From positions 63,603 through 72,051 of the forward strand of contig NVVT01000005.1 in NCBI GenBank assembly GCA_002733465.1: DNA of 8,449 nucleotides, given 5' to 3'. The position numbers and the translations under genes are program-made. The notes beneath the pieces are model-generated. The model was not told where the DNA came from, did not search any database, and saw only the letters and a program-made list of their open reading frames with translations. The DNA is from Kangiella sp. (lineage in GTDB: Bacteria > Pseudomonadota > Gammaproteobacteria > Enterobacterales > Kangiellaceae). Of this stretch, positions 1 through 6,548 are shown one piece after another (the stretch's first letter is position 1; each line of letters opens with the position of its first letter).

Positions 1-624
1 TTTAAATATTTCTTTTTCTACAAAAACTTCCCAAGACACTCCAGAAAGTTTTGCAATCACTTCTCCAGCAACGATGTAAAGTAAATTATCATAGGCATAC
101 TCATCTCTAAAGCTGGAAACTGGTTTTAAGTAACGTAAATTTTTTACAAGTTGGTTGCGTGAGAATTTAGTTGGTTCCGGCCAAAGCATTAAATCACCGG
201 CACCTCTTCCCAAACCACTGCGATGAGTCAGTAAATCTCTAATATTAAATTCATTGGTTACCCAAGCATCATTCATCTTAAAGTAAGGTAATATTTGATT
301 AACTTTATCGGACCACTTCAACTTACCTTGCTCAACCAATAACGCTAAAGCAGCACTGGTAAAAGCTTTGCTATTTGAAGCTATTTTAAACAGCGTATTT
401 TTATTAACTTGCGCTTTAGTTTGTATGTTGGCTTGACCGTAGCCTTTCAGATGAGTGATTTTTCCATCTTTTATAATGCCAATTGCAACACCCGGTACAC
501 TAAAAGCATCCAACGTCTGTAAAACTAATTTATCAATTTCTTCTGATTGGTTTTTAGCCTTTATCGAAAAAGAATAACCACAGACAATGAGGCAAAAAGA
601 GATGGCAATTAATTTATTTATCAT
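1..624 (-). CDS. Secreted serine hydrolase, beta-lactamase/class C PBP-like family (C-terminus outside window)
   Basis: The first 208 codons of a serine hydrolase in the broad beta-lactamase family (PF00144), which includes class C beta-lactamases, DD-peptidases, D-aminopeptidases and esterases. Residues 1-23 look like a signal peptide: MINK, a hydrophobic stretch, then a polar SIKA-K junction, so the enzyme probably acts in the periplasm. The SxxK nucleophile motif is S83-N-S-K86. The typical LLTHRSGL segment is at 131-138, and the second catalytic motif YxN is Y178-D-N180. The third motif (HxG or KTG) lies beyond the left edge. The ATG at 624 directly follows AAGGAA, a close-set ribosome site; an in-frame TTG five codons upstream (639) is less likely. 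Only 16 nt separate it from the transporter upstream, so the two probably form one operon. Substrate cannot be told from the sequence; a resistance function should not be assumed. Confidence 0.88.
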   Translation of the reverse strand, partial: MINKLIAISFCLIVCGYSFSIKAKNQSEEIDKLVLQTLDAFSVPGVAIGIIKDGKITHLKGYGQANIQTKAQVNKNTLFKIASNSKAFTSAALALLVEQGKLKWSDKVNQILPYFKMNDAWVTNEFNIRDLLTHRSGLGRGAGDLMLWPEPTKFSRNQLVKNLRYLKPVSSFRDEYAYDNLLYIVAGEVIAKLSGVSWEVFVEKEIFK

Positions 625-640
625 TTCCTTAAAATCCAAA

Positions 641-2095
641 TTAGAGAATAATCAAGCCAGTTACTAAATAAGCAAGCACAGTAATTGCACCCCCGGTAGC
701 AGCATAAGGCAGTTGGGTTTTTACATGCTCTAATAAATCGCATCCAGACGCTATTGCGGAAACTGCGGTTGTATCAGATATTGGTGAACAGTGATCGCCG
801 AATACGCCACCGCCTAAAATAGCGGCTAGTATAAATGACGCAGGCAGTCCCATGGTTTCTATAATTGGGATACCGATAGGAATAAGAATGGCAAAAGTTC
901 CCCATGAAGTACCCGTCGAAAAAGCAATGACACCTCCTACAATAAATATCATTGGAGCAACTAAATAAAGCGGTAAAAAATCGCCAACAATTTGAGCAAT
1001 ATAAATTCCGGTGCCAAGTTCTTTTAAGCTAGAACCTAACGCTAAAGATAGCAAAACAATCGCAACCAATGGCAATAACTCAGACATTCCCGAAAATCCA
1101 ATTTTTACTAATTTTGCGTGTTTAAAGTGGCCACTCATTATCATCATTGCATACGCCACTACGCATGCAAGAGTTGTTGCGTAAAGTACTGATTTTGATC
1201 CACTGCCTGCAGACATGACGCCGTCACCGGTCCAAAACATAAAACCGACCATTCCACCAATCATCGTTAACAAAGGTAAAATCATATAGCGGGCTTTACC
1301 ATGTTCATTTTCCTCATCAACATAACTTGATGCTGGTTCGCCTTGAGGTAGCTTTTCGTTTGTAGTTTGATTTTCGTTAAGTTCTAGATTTTCATTTCGA
1401 GCCTTCAATGCTATTTCTTCATTATTTAGGCTGGTCGCCAAAGGACCGTAATATTTCCCGGTGTAAGCGGTGTAAAAGACAATCGCTAACGTGACGATGG
1501 CGTAAAAATTAAATGGTATGGTTCCCCAAAGAATTTCAGCTGAACTAGCTTCTAAATCATAATTGCCTAGTAGCGCTAAAACATAAGCCCCCCAAGCATT
1601 TAGCAGAATAAGGATGCACACTGGCGCAGAAGTACTATCAATAATATAAGCTAATTTCGCGCGACTGATACCAAACTTGTCAAACAGTCCTCGGGATAAT
1701 ATTCCTGCGGTTAAAACACTTAAGTTAGACTCTATAAAAACAACTACGCCGGTAAAGCTGGCCATTAAAGAGACTTGACGAGCACTTTTGGCCAAACCTT
1801 TGGCAATCAATTTTTTCACCAAAGCGGTAACACCACCAGAAACACGCATAAATGAAAGCAACGCTCCCACCAGCAAACTAAAAATCAGAATTCGAGTATT
1901 TCCAGGGTCAGAAAAGACTTCAACGATTCTTTCAAGTGTATTAAGCCCTCCAATAACGGGTCCCAGCGACTCGTGACTAGCAATTAACAGCCATTCTGAG
2001 GTGAAAATGGCCATCATTAGCGCCAAAATTACTTCTTTTTTCCAAAGAACGAAAAAAACAGCGACTAAAGGGGGAAGAATTTTTAACCATTCCAT
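641..2095 (-). CDS. NhaC-superfamily sodium-coupled transporter (Na+/H+ antiporter annotation; possible amino-acid transporter)
   Basis: A polytopic inner-membrane protein of 484 residues, the normal NhaC length, with about a dozen hydrophobic segments. Family signatures are clear: IESNLSVLTAG (121-131), DSTSAPVC followed by a hydrophobic helix (153-172), FSTGTSWGTF (392-401) and the highly conserved GGGVFGDHCSPISDTTA (428-444). A long hydrophilic loop rich in E, N and K lies at about 214-269. Known members exchange Na+ for H+ or organic acids, and some have been proposed as lysine transporters (the LysW group, inferred from lysine-riboswitch regulation). Its place divergent from lysA makes an amino-acid role worth considering; this is inference. 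The ATG at 2095 has AGGA eight bases upstream. The serine hydrolase gene follows 16 nt after its TAA stop. No lysine riboswitch is visible upstream. Confidence 0.9.
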   Translation of the reverse strand: MEWLKILPPLVAVFFVLWKKEVILALMMAIFTSEWLLIASHESLGPVIGGLNTLERIVEVFSDPGNTRILIFSLLVGALLSFMRVSGGVTALVKKLIAKGLAKSARQVSLMASFTGVVVFIESNLSVLTAGILSRGLFDKFGISRAKLAYIIDSTSAPVCILILLNAWGAYVLALLGNYDLEASSAEILWGTIPFNFYAIVTLAIVFYTAYTGKYYGPLATSLNNEEIALKARNENLELNENQTTNEKLPQGEPASSYVDEENEHGKARYMILPLLTMIGGMVGFMFWTGDGVMSAGSGSKSVLYATTLACVVAYAMMIMSGHFKHAKLVKIGFSGMSELLPLVAIVLLSLALGSSLKELGTGIYIAQIVGDFLPLYLVAPMIFIVGGVIAFSTGTSWGTFAILIPIGIPIIETMGLPASFILAAILGGGVFGDHCSPISDTTAVSAIASGCDLLEHVKTQLPYAATGGAITVLAYLVTGLIIL

Positions 2096-2177
2096 AATTT
2101 GAATCCTATTTATTAGACTATGCTAAATAAACGATTGTTTAATTCATCTATTAAGCGCGCTAAGTATTTTTAATTAT

Positions 2178-2206
2178 TTGAATTTTATAAGCGATCTGTC
2201 GATAAT
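2178..2206 (+). promoter_or_regulatory. Candidate sigma70 promoter for lysA
   Basis: TTGAAT (2178-2183) and GATAAT (2201-2206) are separated by 17 bp, the optimal spacing, with four of six and five of six consensus matches. Transcription would begin near 2213, giving a leader of about 88 nt before the lysA TTG. A second TATAAT at 2214-2219 has no good -35 partner. The surrounding DNA is very AT-rich, so chance matches are possible. Confidence 0.5.
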
Positions 2207-2223
2207 AATATATTATAATTATT

Positions 2224-2254
2224 TTCGCTATTGGAATATTTTATTATTAGCGAA
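2224..2254 (+). promoter_or_regulatory. Inverted repeat in lysA leader
   Basis: A perfect 7-bp inverted repeat, TTCGCTA (2224-2230) and TAGCGAA (2248-2254), is separated by 17 AT-rich bases. It lies just after the predicted start of transcription and about 46 nt before the lysA start codon. It could be an operator half-site pair for a dimeric regulator or a weak RNA hairpin. It is far too small for a lysine riboswitch. No regulator is identified. Confidence 0.35.
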
Positions 2255-2300
2255 GTCTTTTACTTATTTTGATAAACGTCATTCCTATTGGAGAATCATA

Positions 2301-3563
2301 TTGGCTGCTTTTCATTACACTAACTCTCAACTACACATGGAAAATACCGCGATTGCCGATATCGCCAAGAACATCCATACGCCTTTTTATTGTTATTCCC
2401 AATCAACAATCGAAACAGCATACCAGAATTACACTTCTCAGTTAAAACAAGTTGAGCATTTAGTCTGTTTTGCGGTTAAAGCCAATTCAAATCAGGCAAT
2501 CATTAAAGTATTAGCGGATATAGGCGCTGGCGCAGACGTTGTCTCTGAAGGCGAAATGCGTAGAGTGCTTAAAGCAGACGTACCGGCCAATAAAATCGTT
2601 TATTCTGGCATTGCAAAAACAAAGTCCGAAATGCGCTTTGCTCTTGATCAAGGTATTTTCCAGTTCAATTTGGAGTCTGAAAATGAATTAGAAAGGTTAA
2701 GTGCTGTAGCGTCTAGCATGGATAAGACGGCTAATATCGCTTTTCGGATAAACCCCGATGTCGATGCAGAAACCCATGCAAAAATTTCAACCGGTAAGTC
2801 TGAAAACAAATTCGGAATTCCAATCAGTCGAGCGAGGGAGATATACAAACACGCTGCCACCCTTCCAAATATTAGAATACAGGGTGTTGACGTTCATATT
2901 GGATCTCAATTGACTTCTTTAAATCCCTTTAAAAATGCTTTTAAGTTGATACACGAACTAGTAGTTGATTTAAGAAGTGATGGTCACGATATTAACGTGA
3001 TTGATTTAGGTGGTGGATTAGGGGTTAACTATCAAAAAGATGAAATGGCAAACGCGCGAGTGATTGATTATTGCCAGTTTATTCAAACGTTATTTGAAGA
3101 TTTAAACTGTAAAATAGTTTTAGAGCCCGGTCGCTCTTTAGTAGCAGAAGCGGGCTTACTAATTTCAGAAGTTGTATACAAGAAAAAAGGCGAAGAGCGA
3201 ACTTTTTTGATTATCGATTCAGCCATGAATGATTTATTAAGACCAAGTATGTATGACGCGTACCACGATATTATTTCGGTTAAACAAGATTCAGAAGATA
3301 CAGAAATAGTTGACATCGTTGGACCCGTTTGTGAAACCGGTGATACATTTGCTCAAAATCGAGAGCTTACTAAATTAGAAGAAGGTGATTTACTAGCTAT
3401 TTGCTCAGCGGGTGCTTATGGAGCAGCCATGTCCTCCACCTACAATACGCGATTGTTAATACCTGAAGTACTAGTGAAAGGTGATCAGTTTAGTGTGATT
3501 AAAGAAAGACGAAGTTATAATGAGTTGATTGGGATGGATAATTTGGCTGAGTGGCAAGATTAA
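2301..3563 (+). CDS. lysA: Diaminopimelate decarboxylase
   Basis: A PLP-dependent, fold-III (alanine-racemase-like barrel) enzyme that removes CO2 from meso-diaminopimelate to give L-lysine, the last step of lysine synthesis, in the cytoplasm. The open frame reaches back to 2178. The start is set at the TTG at 2301 because GGAG lies seven bases upstream and the product, beginning (M)AAFHYTNSQL, aligns with normal LysA N-termini at 420 residues; the extra 41 upstream residues look non-coding. Motifs: FAVKAN with Schiff-base K60, HIGSQ (199-203), GGGLG (237-241), EPGR (275-278), LLRPSMYDA (312-320) typical of DAP specificity, CETGD with C344 (344-348), and YGAAMSSTYN (373-382). The C-terminal YNELIGMD pattern resembles alphaproteobacterial LysA. 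It is divergent from the transporter and lacks the dapF neighbourhood common in gammaproteobacteria, so it could be a second copy or a relocated gene. Confidence 0.95.
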   Translation: MAAFHYTNSQLHMENTAIADIAKNIHTPFYCYSQSTIETAYQNYTSQLKQVEHLVCFAVKANSNQAIIKVLADIGAGADVVSEGEMRRVLKADVPANKIVYSGIAKTKSEMRFALDQGIFQFNLESENELERLSAVASSMDKTANIAFRINPDVDAETHAKISTGKSENKFGIPISRAREIYKHAATLPNIRIQGVDVHIGSQLTSLNPFKNAFKLIHELVVDLRSDGHDINVIDLGGGLGVNYQKDEMANARVIDYCQFIQTLFEDLNCKIVLEPGRSLVAEAGLLISEVVYKKKGEERTFLIIDSAMNDLLRPSMYDAYHDIISVKQDSEDTEIVDIVGPVCETGDTFAQNRELTKLEEGDLLAICSAGAYGAAMSSTYNTRLLIPEVLVKGDQFSVIKERRSYNELIGMDNLAEWQD

Positions 3564-4564
3564 ATAGTACCGGCAAGCAACATCTTTTTCAGTTTCTCTT
3601 TACTATCTTGTGAAAGACCGTAAATGATATCATCTATCTCAGCCGTTAAGTGATCTGCTGGCCGACCCTCAAGCTGAAAAACATAATGATTAAAAAACTC
3701 TTTCCATATTTTACGATGTTCTTCAGGTAAATCGGGAATGGACATCATACTAAACAGCATACAATGATAGGGTGTAATAGCTTTAGGATCTTGAGTATGC
3801 TGAGCCCACCAAAAATTGACCAGAACATTGAACTCACTCAGTGATTCTACATTGTGCCACCACAGGTAAGGTATAAAAATGGCATCACCTGGTTCTAAAT
3901 CTGCCTGGTAGCCTGCTGCCAACGCTTTCTCAAATCTCGGGTATTTTGAATAATCTGGATTTTTAAGATCAACCATGCTGATTGGCGGACCTGCCGGTGT
4001 GGCAAAGAGTGGACCAACATAAAGATTTGGCAACTGCTCTGGTGGGAAAAGTGTAAATCGCCGACGACCAGCAACTACGCAGGCAATATTCTCAACATGA
4101 TCGTAATGAGTTGCGGTGATAGTTTTGTTACCTATCCATGCTTTGGCGACTTCAGGTTTATCAATCAAAGTTTGATCATTATTTTCTGCAAAACCCGGCA
4201 AAAACTTATCGATATCTAATCCCTGAGCAGAAACAGCCTCAGGATTTGGATCACTTTTTAACTCTAGTATACCACTTAATACAGTAGGTAATTTTTCTAC
4301 CCTACGAACAAAATTATAACGTTTTAAATCATCTTGATAAGAGAAGCGTCCTTTAATTGATGCTGGTCCAACCAAAACAGGTACATTTTCCCCATTGTCA
4401 TATTTATTTAAGTAAGTGATGATAGCTTCATCTGATTTTTTTGCTTCAACCACAGAAGCCCAATTATCAACCAAACCTTTTAAAATAGCGGGCTTATTTT
4501 TTGGCAAAATCTCTTTGTCAAAAAGAGTTTTATCTACATTTTTCCATACAGCTATTTGTTTCAT
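3560..4564 (-). CDS. Cupin_8 / JmjC-like Fe(II)- and 2-oxoglutarate-dependent oxygenase candidate
   Basis: A 334-residue soluble protein of the Cupin_8 type (PF13621), related to the FIH and JmjC hydroxylases. The iron ligands are visible: H153 and D155 in THYDH (152-156), and distal H237 in YLWWHNVES (233-241) after the PGDAIFIP strand (226-232). The basic segment GRRRFTLFPP (166-175) is where relatives bind 2-oxoglutarate. The N-terminus (NKPAILKGLVDNW) matches the usual family start. The ATG at 4564 has GGGAG ten bases upstream, a slightly long spacing. Such proteins often lie beside PF04820 halogenases and TonB-dependent receptors in Caulobacter, Xanthomonas and Alteromonadales genomes. 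Here the gene follows the halogenase by 145 nt on the same strand. Its substrate is unknown; hydroxylation of a small molecule or of a protein side chain are both possible. Its stop overlaps the lysA stop tail to tail. Confidence 0.88.
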   Translation of the reverse strand: MKQIAVWKNVDKTLFDKEILPKNKPAILKGLVDNWASVVEAKKSDEAIITYLNKYDNGENVPVLVGPASIKGRFSYQDDLKRYNFVRRVEKLPTVLSGILELKSDPNPEAVSAQGLDIDKFLPGFAENNDQTLIDKPEVAKAWIGNKTITATHYDHVENIACVVAGRRRFTLFPPEQLPNLYVGPLFATPAGPPISMVDLKNPDYSKYPRFEKALAAGYQADLEPGDAIFIPYLWWHNVESLSEFNVLVNFWWAQHTQDPKAITPYHCMLFSMMSIPDLPEEHRKIWKEFFNHYVFQLEGRPADHLTAEIDDIIYGLSQDSKEKLKKMLLAGTI

Positions 4565-4709
4565 TAAAAATAGACTCCCAACACTTTACTGATGAGCAAA
4601 GTATTACGCCTTATGATGCTCCAGATCTCTTTGTTACATTGACATAAAAAAAAGAGAAAAGAAATTTATTAAAATTAAGTTAGTCGAAAAATATTTATTA
4701 TTAAGTTTT
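4565..4709 (-). other. Halogenase-cupin intergenic spacer
   Basis: A 145-nt AT-rich spacer. On the minus strand it contains a run of pyrimidines ending in eight T (about 4646-4653), but no GC-rich hairpin precedes it, so it is not a convincing terminator. I see no strong sigma70 promoter for the cupin gene. Co-transcription with the halogenase is likely but not shown. Confidence 0.4.
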
Positions 4710-6266
4710 TTACATCGCACATTGCTTATTAATATAATCTCTGTGTAATGGCATTTTTTCAGCGCATTGTCTTATTATAAATTTCATTTTTTGCATCTGT
4801 TCTATACGATTGTCATCTGAGTTGATATCAACCAAAGGGTGATAATTTTTCGGTTTTATTCCTTGACCATTGAGGACTGATAACCAACTTATCTCACTGA
4901 ATAATTCACTAGACTCTCGTATGATCCTGCCACTACTTTGGTACAAGTTAATTTTACGCTGTAGCGAATCGGGTATGTCCATATTTTTACAACTCTCCCA
5001 AAAAACAGTATCGGTTCGATTTGTTTGTTTGTAATGCAATATTATAAAATCTCTGATTTGTTCGATTTCAGCATTCGCAAAACGATTATATGAATCAATA
5101 TTAGCTTGATGAAATGCTTTGTTAGGAAAGAGGCTCAACAATCTTTCAATCGATGCTTGTATTAACTGTAAACCTGTCGATTCGAGAGGTTCTAAAAAAC
5201 CGGCAGACAAACCAATCGCAATACAGTTTTTAATCCATGTTTTTTTACGCCGTCCGTTACGCCAGTTTAAAATTCGAGGTTCTCCCATTGGAGCTGACGG
5301 CATGTTTTTTTGCAAAATAGCTATCGCCTCATCATCGCTCATATGTGCATTTGAGTAAACATGACCATTGCCAATTCGACTTTGTAAGGGAATTTGCCAT
5401 TGCCAACCACAATTTTGTGCCGTTGAAATGGTATAGGGTTTTATATCCTCTAAGCTTTCACTTGATTGTGCTGCAGCACTATTACAAGGAAGCCAATGAC
5501 TCCAATCATCAAAACCATTTTTCAAAGTCTGTTCAATTAGCAGTCCTTTAAAACCGCTACAATCAATAAATAAATCACCTTCAATTATGTCTCCGTTTGA
5601 AAGTCGCACCGATTGAATAAATCCGTCATCTTGATTGGTAATTACTTCTTCAACAGTTCCGACAATTCGATTCACGCCAAGGTGTTCAGCAAAAACGCGC
5701 AAATATTTGGCATAAAGAATAGCATCAAAATGAAAAGCGTAGTTAACCGTACTTAATGGTGTATTAGGTACGTTCAACGGTCTGGTAAAACGGTTTTGTT
5801 TGGCGGCATAACCTTCCAAACAATACTCGAGAAGATCGTCTTGGTAATGTTCCGTTTCTAATACACCTTTATAGTCTTTATTATCTCGATCCTTGAGCCA
5901 AAAATGATGAAAGTGAACACCGCCCATACTCGATCCATATGGTCCGAAAGGATGCATATAAGTATGATTTATATTATTCCAGTCAACAAACTCAATACCC
6001 AACTTAAAAGTTCCGTGGGTATGCTTCAAGAAATCATTCTCATTAATCCCAAGCATATTATTAAAATTTCGAATTTGAGGAATGGTCGCTTCACCTACGG
6101 AAACGGTTCCAATGGTTTTTGATTCAATTAACTTTATAGAAATGTTTTGTTTTCCAAGAACTTTGATCAATGCCGCAGCCGTCATCCAACCAGCCGAGCC
6201 ACCACCAACTATGACAACATTTCTAATATTCTGACCCGTAACACTATTTTTTGAATCATCTGTCAT
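4710..6266 (-). CDS. Flavin-dependent halogenase (tryptophan-halogenase family PF04820, substrate probably not free Trp)
   Basis: A soluble FADH2-dependent halogenase of 518 residues. Numbering starts at the ATG at 6266, preferred over an in-frame TTG at 6287 because GAG lies six bases upstream and it fits the family. Motifs: FAD-binding GGGSAGWM (21-28); VGEATIP (57-63); catalytic lysine K88 in GTFKLGIEF; IDCSG (234-238); WQWQIP (288-293), the WxWxIP halogenase signature that blocks monooxygenase chemistry; and FLEPLEST (357-364), with E362 and the chloride-site S363-T364. FADH2 oxidation makes HOCl or HOBr, which passes to the lysine to halogenate an aromatic ring. H105 and F107 match the PrnA H101/F103 substrate wall. 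The PrnA segment with Y443, Y444, E450, F454 and W455 is shortened and not conserved here. No flavin reductase gene is nearby, so reduced flavin must come from elsewhere. The cupin gene follows; a receptor precedes it beyond a terminator. Confidence 0.92.
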   Translation of the reverse strand: MTDDSKNSVTGQNIRNVVIVGGGSAGWMTAAALIKVLGKQNISIKLIESKTIGTVSVGEATIPQIRNFNNMLGINENDFLKHTHGTFKLGIEFVDWNNINHTYMHPFGPYGSSMGGVHFHHFWLKDRDNKDYKGVLETEHYQDDLLEYCLEGYAAKQNRFTRPLNVPNTPLSTVNYAFHFDAILYAKYLRVFAEHLGVNRIVGTVEEVITNQDDGFIQSVRLSNGDIIEGDLFIDCSGFKGLLIEQTLKNGFDDWSHWLPCNSAAAQSSESLEDIKPYTISTAQNCGWQWQIPLQSRIGNGHVYSNAHMSDDEAIAILQKNMPSAPMGEPRILNWRNGRRKKTWIKNCIAIGLSAGFLEPLESTGLQLIQASIERLLSLFPNKAFHQANIDSYNRFANAEIEQIRDFIILHYKQTNRTDTVFWESCKNMDIPDSLQRKINLYQSSGRIIRESSELFSEISWLSVLNGQGIKPKNYHPLVDINSDDNRIEQMQKMKFIIRQCAEKMPLHRDYINKQCAM

Positions 6267-6356
6267 ATAATTCTCTTTTGAATTCAAGTCTTGATTAATT
6301 TTTAATTCTTATCATATCGCACCAGCATCCTTGCCTCTTTGCGAAATTGCCTACAC

Positions 6357-6402
6357 GGACTTAAGTACTTAGGATTTGTCTGGAACAAAATCCTGACCGT
6401 CC
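6357..6402. repeat. Composite palindromic element upstream of halogenase
   Basis: Outer arms GGAC (6357-6360) and GTCC (6399-6402) flank an inner hairpin AGGATTTGT (6371-6379) / ACAAAATCCT (6385-6394), with one unpaired T and a 5-nt loop. A separate perfect 10-bp palindrome, TAAGTACTTA, covers 6362-6371. It could be a REP-like repeat or a regulator site for the halogenase promoter. No strong -35/-10 pair was found in this gap. Confidence 0.35.
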
Positions 6403-6414
6403 ATCCATGCACAT

Positions 6415-6439
6415 AAAAAAGCCCCTTAAAAAAGGGGCT
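6415..6439 (-). terminator. Rho-independent terminator of the TonB-dependent receptor gene
   Basis: Read on the minus strand, AGCCCCTT and AAGGGGCT form an 8-bp stem with a four-base loop (TTTT), followed at once by a T tract (TTTTT, then ATG). The stem occupies 6420-6439. It lies 110 nt after the receptor stop and about 150 nt before the halogenase ATG. The receptor and halogenase are therefore probably separate transcripts or linked only by read-through. The plus-strand orientation has no T tract, so it acts in one direction. Confidence 0.9.
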
Positions 6440-6471
6440 CAAAAACATTGAAAGTAGTGATATTTAACAAA

Positions 6472-6533
6472 CATCAAATAGCATAGTCATTGGTTGCGTA
6501 ATTACTTGCAACATAGCTACTTGCTATTTGATG
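6472..6533. repeat. Long inverted repeat 3' of the receptor gene
   Basis: CATCAAATAGCA (6472-6483) and TGCTATTTGATG (6522-6533) are perfect 12-bp inverted repeats around a 38-nt interior. The interior contains a further GTTGC/GCAAC pair (6493-6497/6508-6512) and an 8-bp palindrome GTAATTAC (6498-6505). In RNA this would fold into a long stem-loop starting 15 nt past the receptor stop. It has no T tract, so it is not a classic terminator; an mRNA 3'-end stabiliser or a small repeat element are options. Confidence 0.6.
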
Positions 6534-6548
6534 CTCCGTTCTATTGAC

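Noticed and set aside
1..624. Antibiotic-resistance beta-lactamase
   Set aside because: SxxK and YxN motifs are shared by many peptidases and esterases of the family; the third motif is outside the window and nothing here points to resistance.
1788..1976. Short plus-strand frames inside the transporter, halogenase and receptor genes
   Set aside because: They are antisense to well-supported genes, have odd composition and no credible ribosome sites.
2096..2300. Lysine riboswitch (L-box) between the transporter and lysA
   Set aside because: The gap is AT-rich and, on both strands, lacks the conserved GC-containing helices and purine motifs of the ~170-nt L-box. Only a short 7-bp inverted repeat is present.
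2178..2300. N-terminal extension of LysA (41 extra residues)
   Set aside because: It would start at a TTG that is part of the likely -35 box. The residues are not LysA-like, and the TTG at 2301 has a well-placed GGAG and gives the normal length.
4646..4653. T run on the minus strand as a terminator between halogenase and cupin genes
   Set aside because: No stable GC hairpin precedes the T run, so a rho-independent terminator is not supported.
4639..4667. Plus-strand TTGACA as an antisense promoter into the halogenase
   Set aside because: The -35 match at 4639-4644 is perfect, but no reasonable -10 element follows at 16-18 bp (the bases there are A-rich, then AAATTT).
6264..6287. TTG at 6287 as the halogenase start
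   Set aside because: It adds seven residues with no better ribosome site; the ATG at 6266 has GAG six bases upstream and gives a typical family length.
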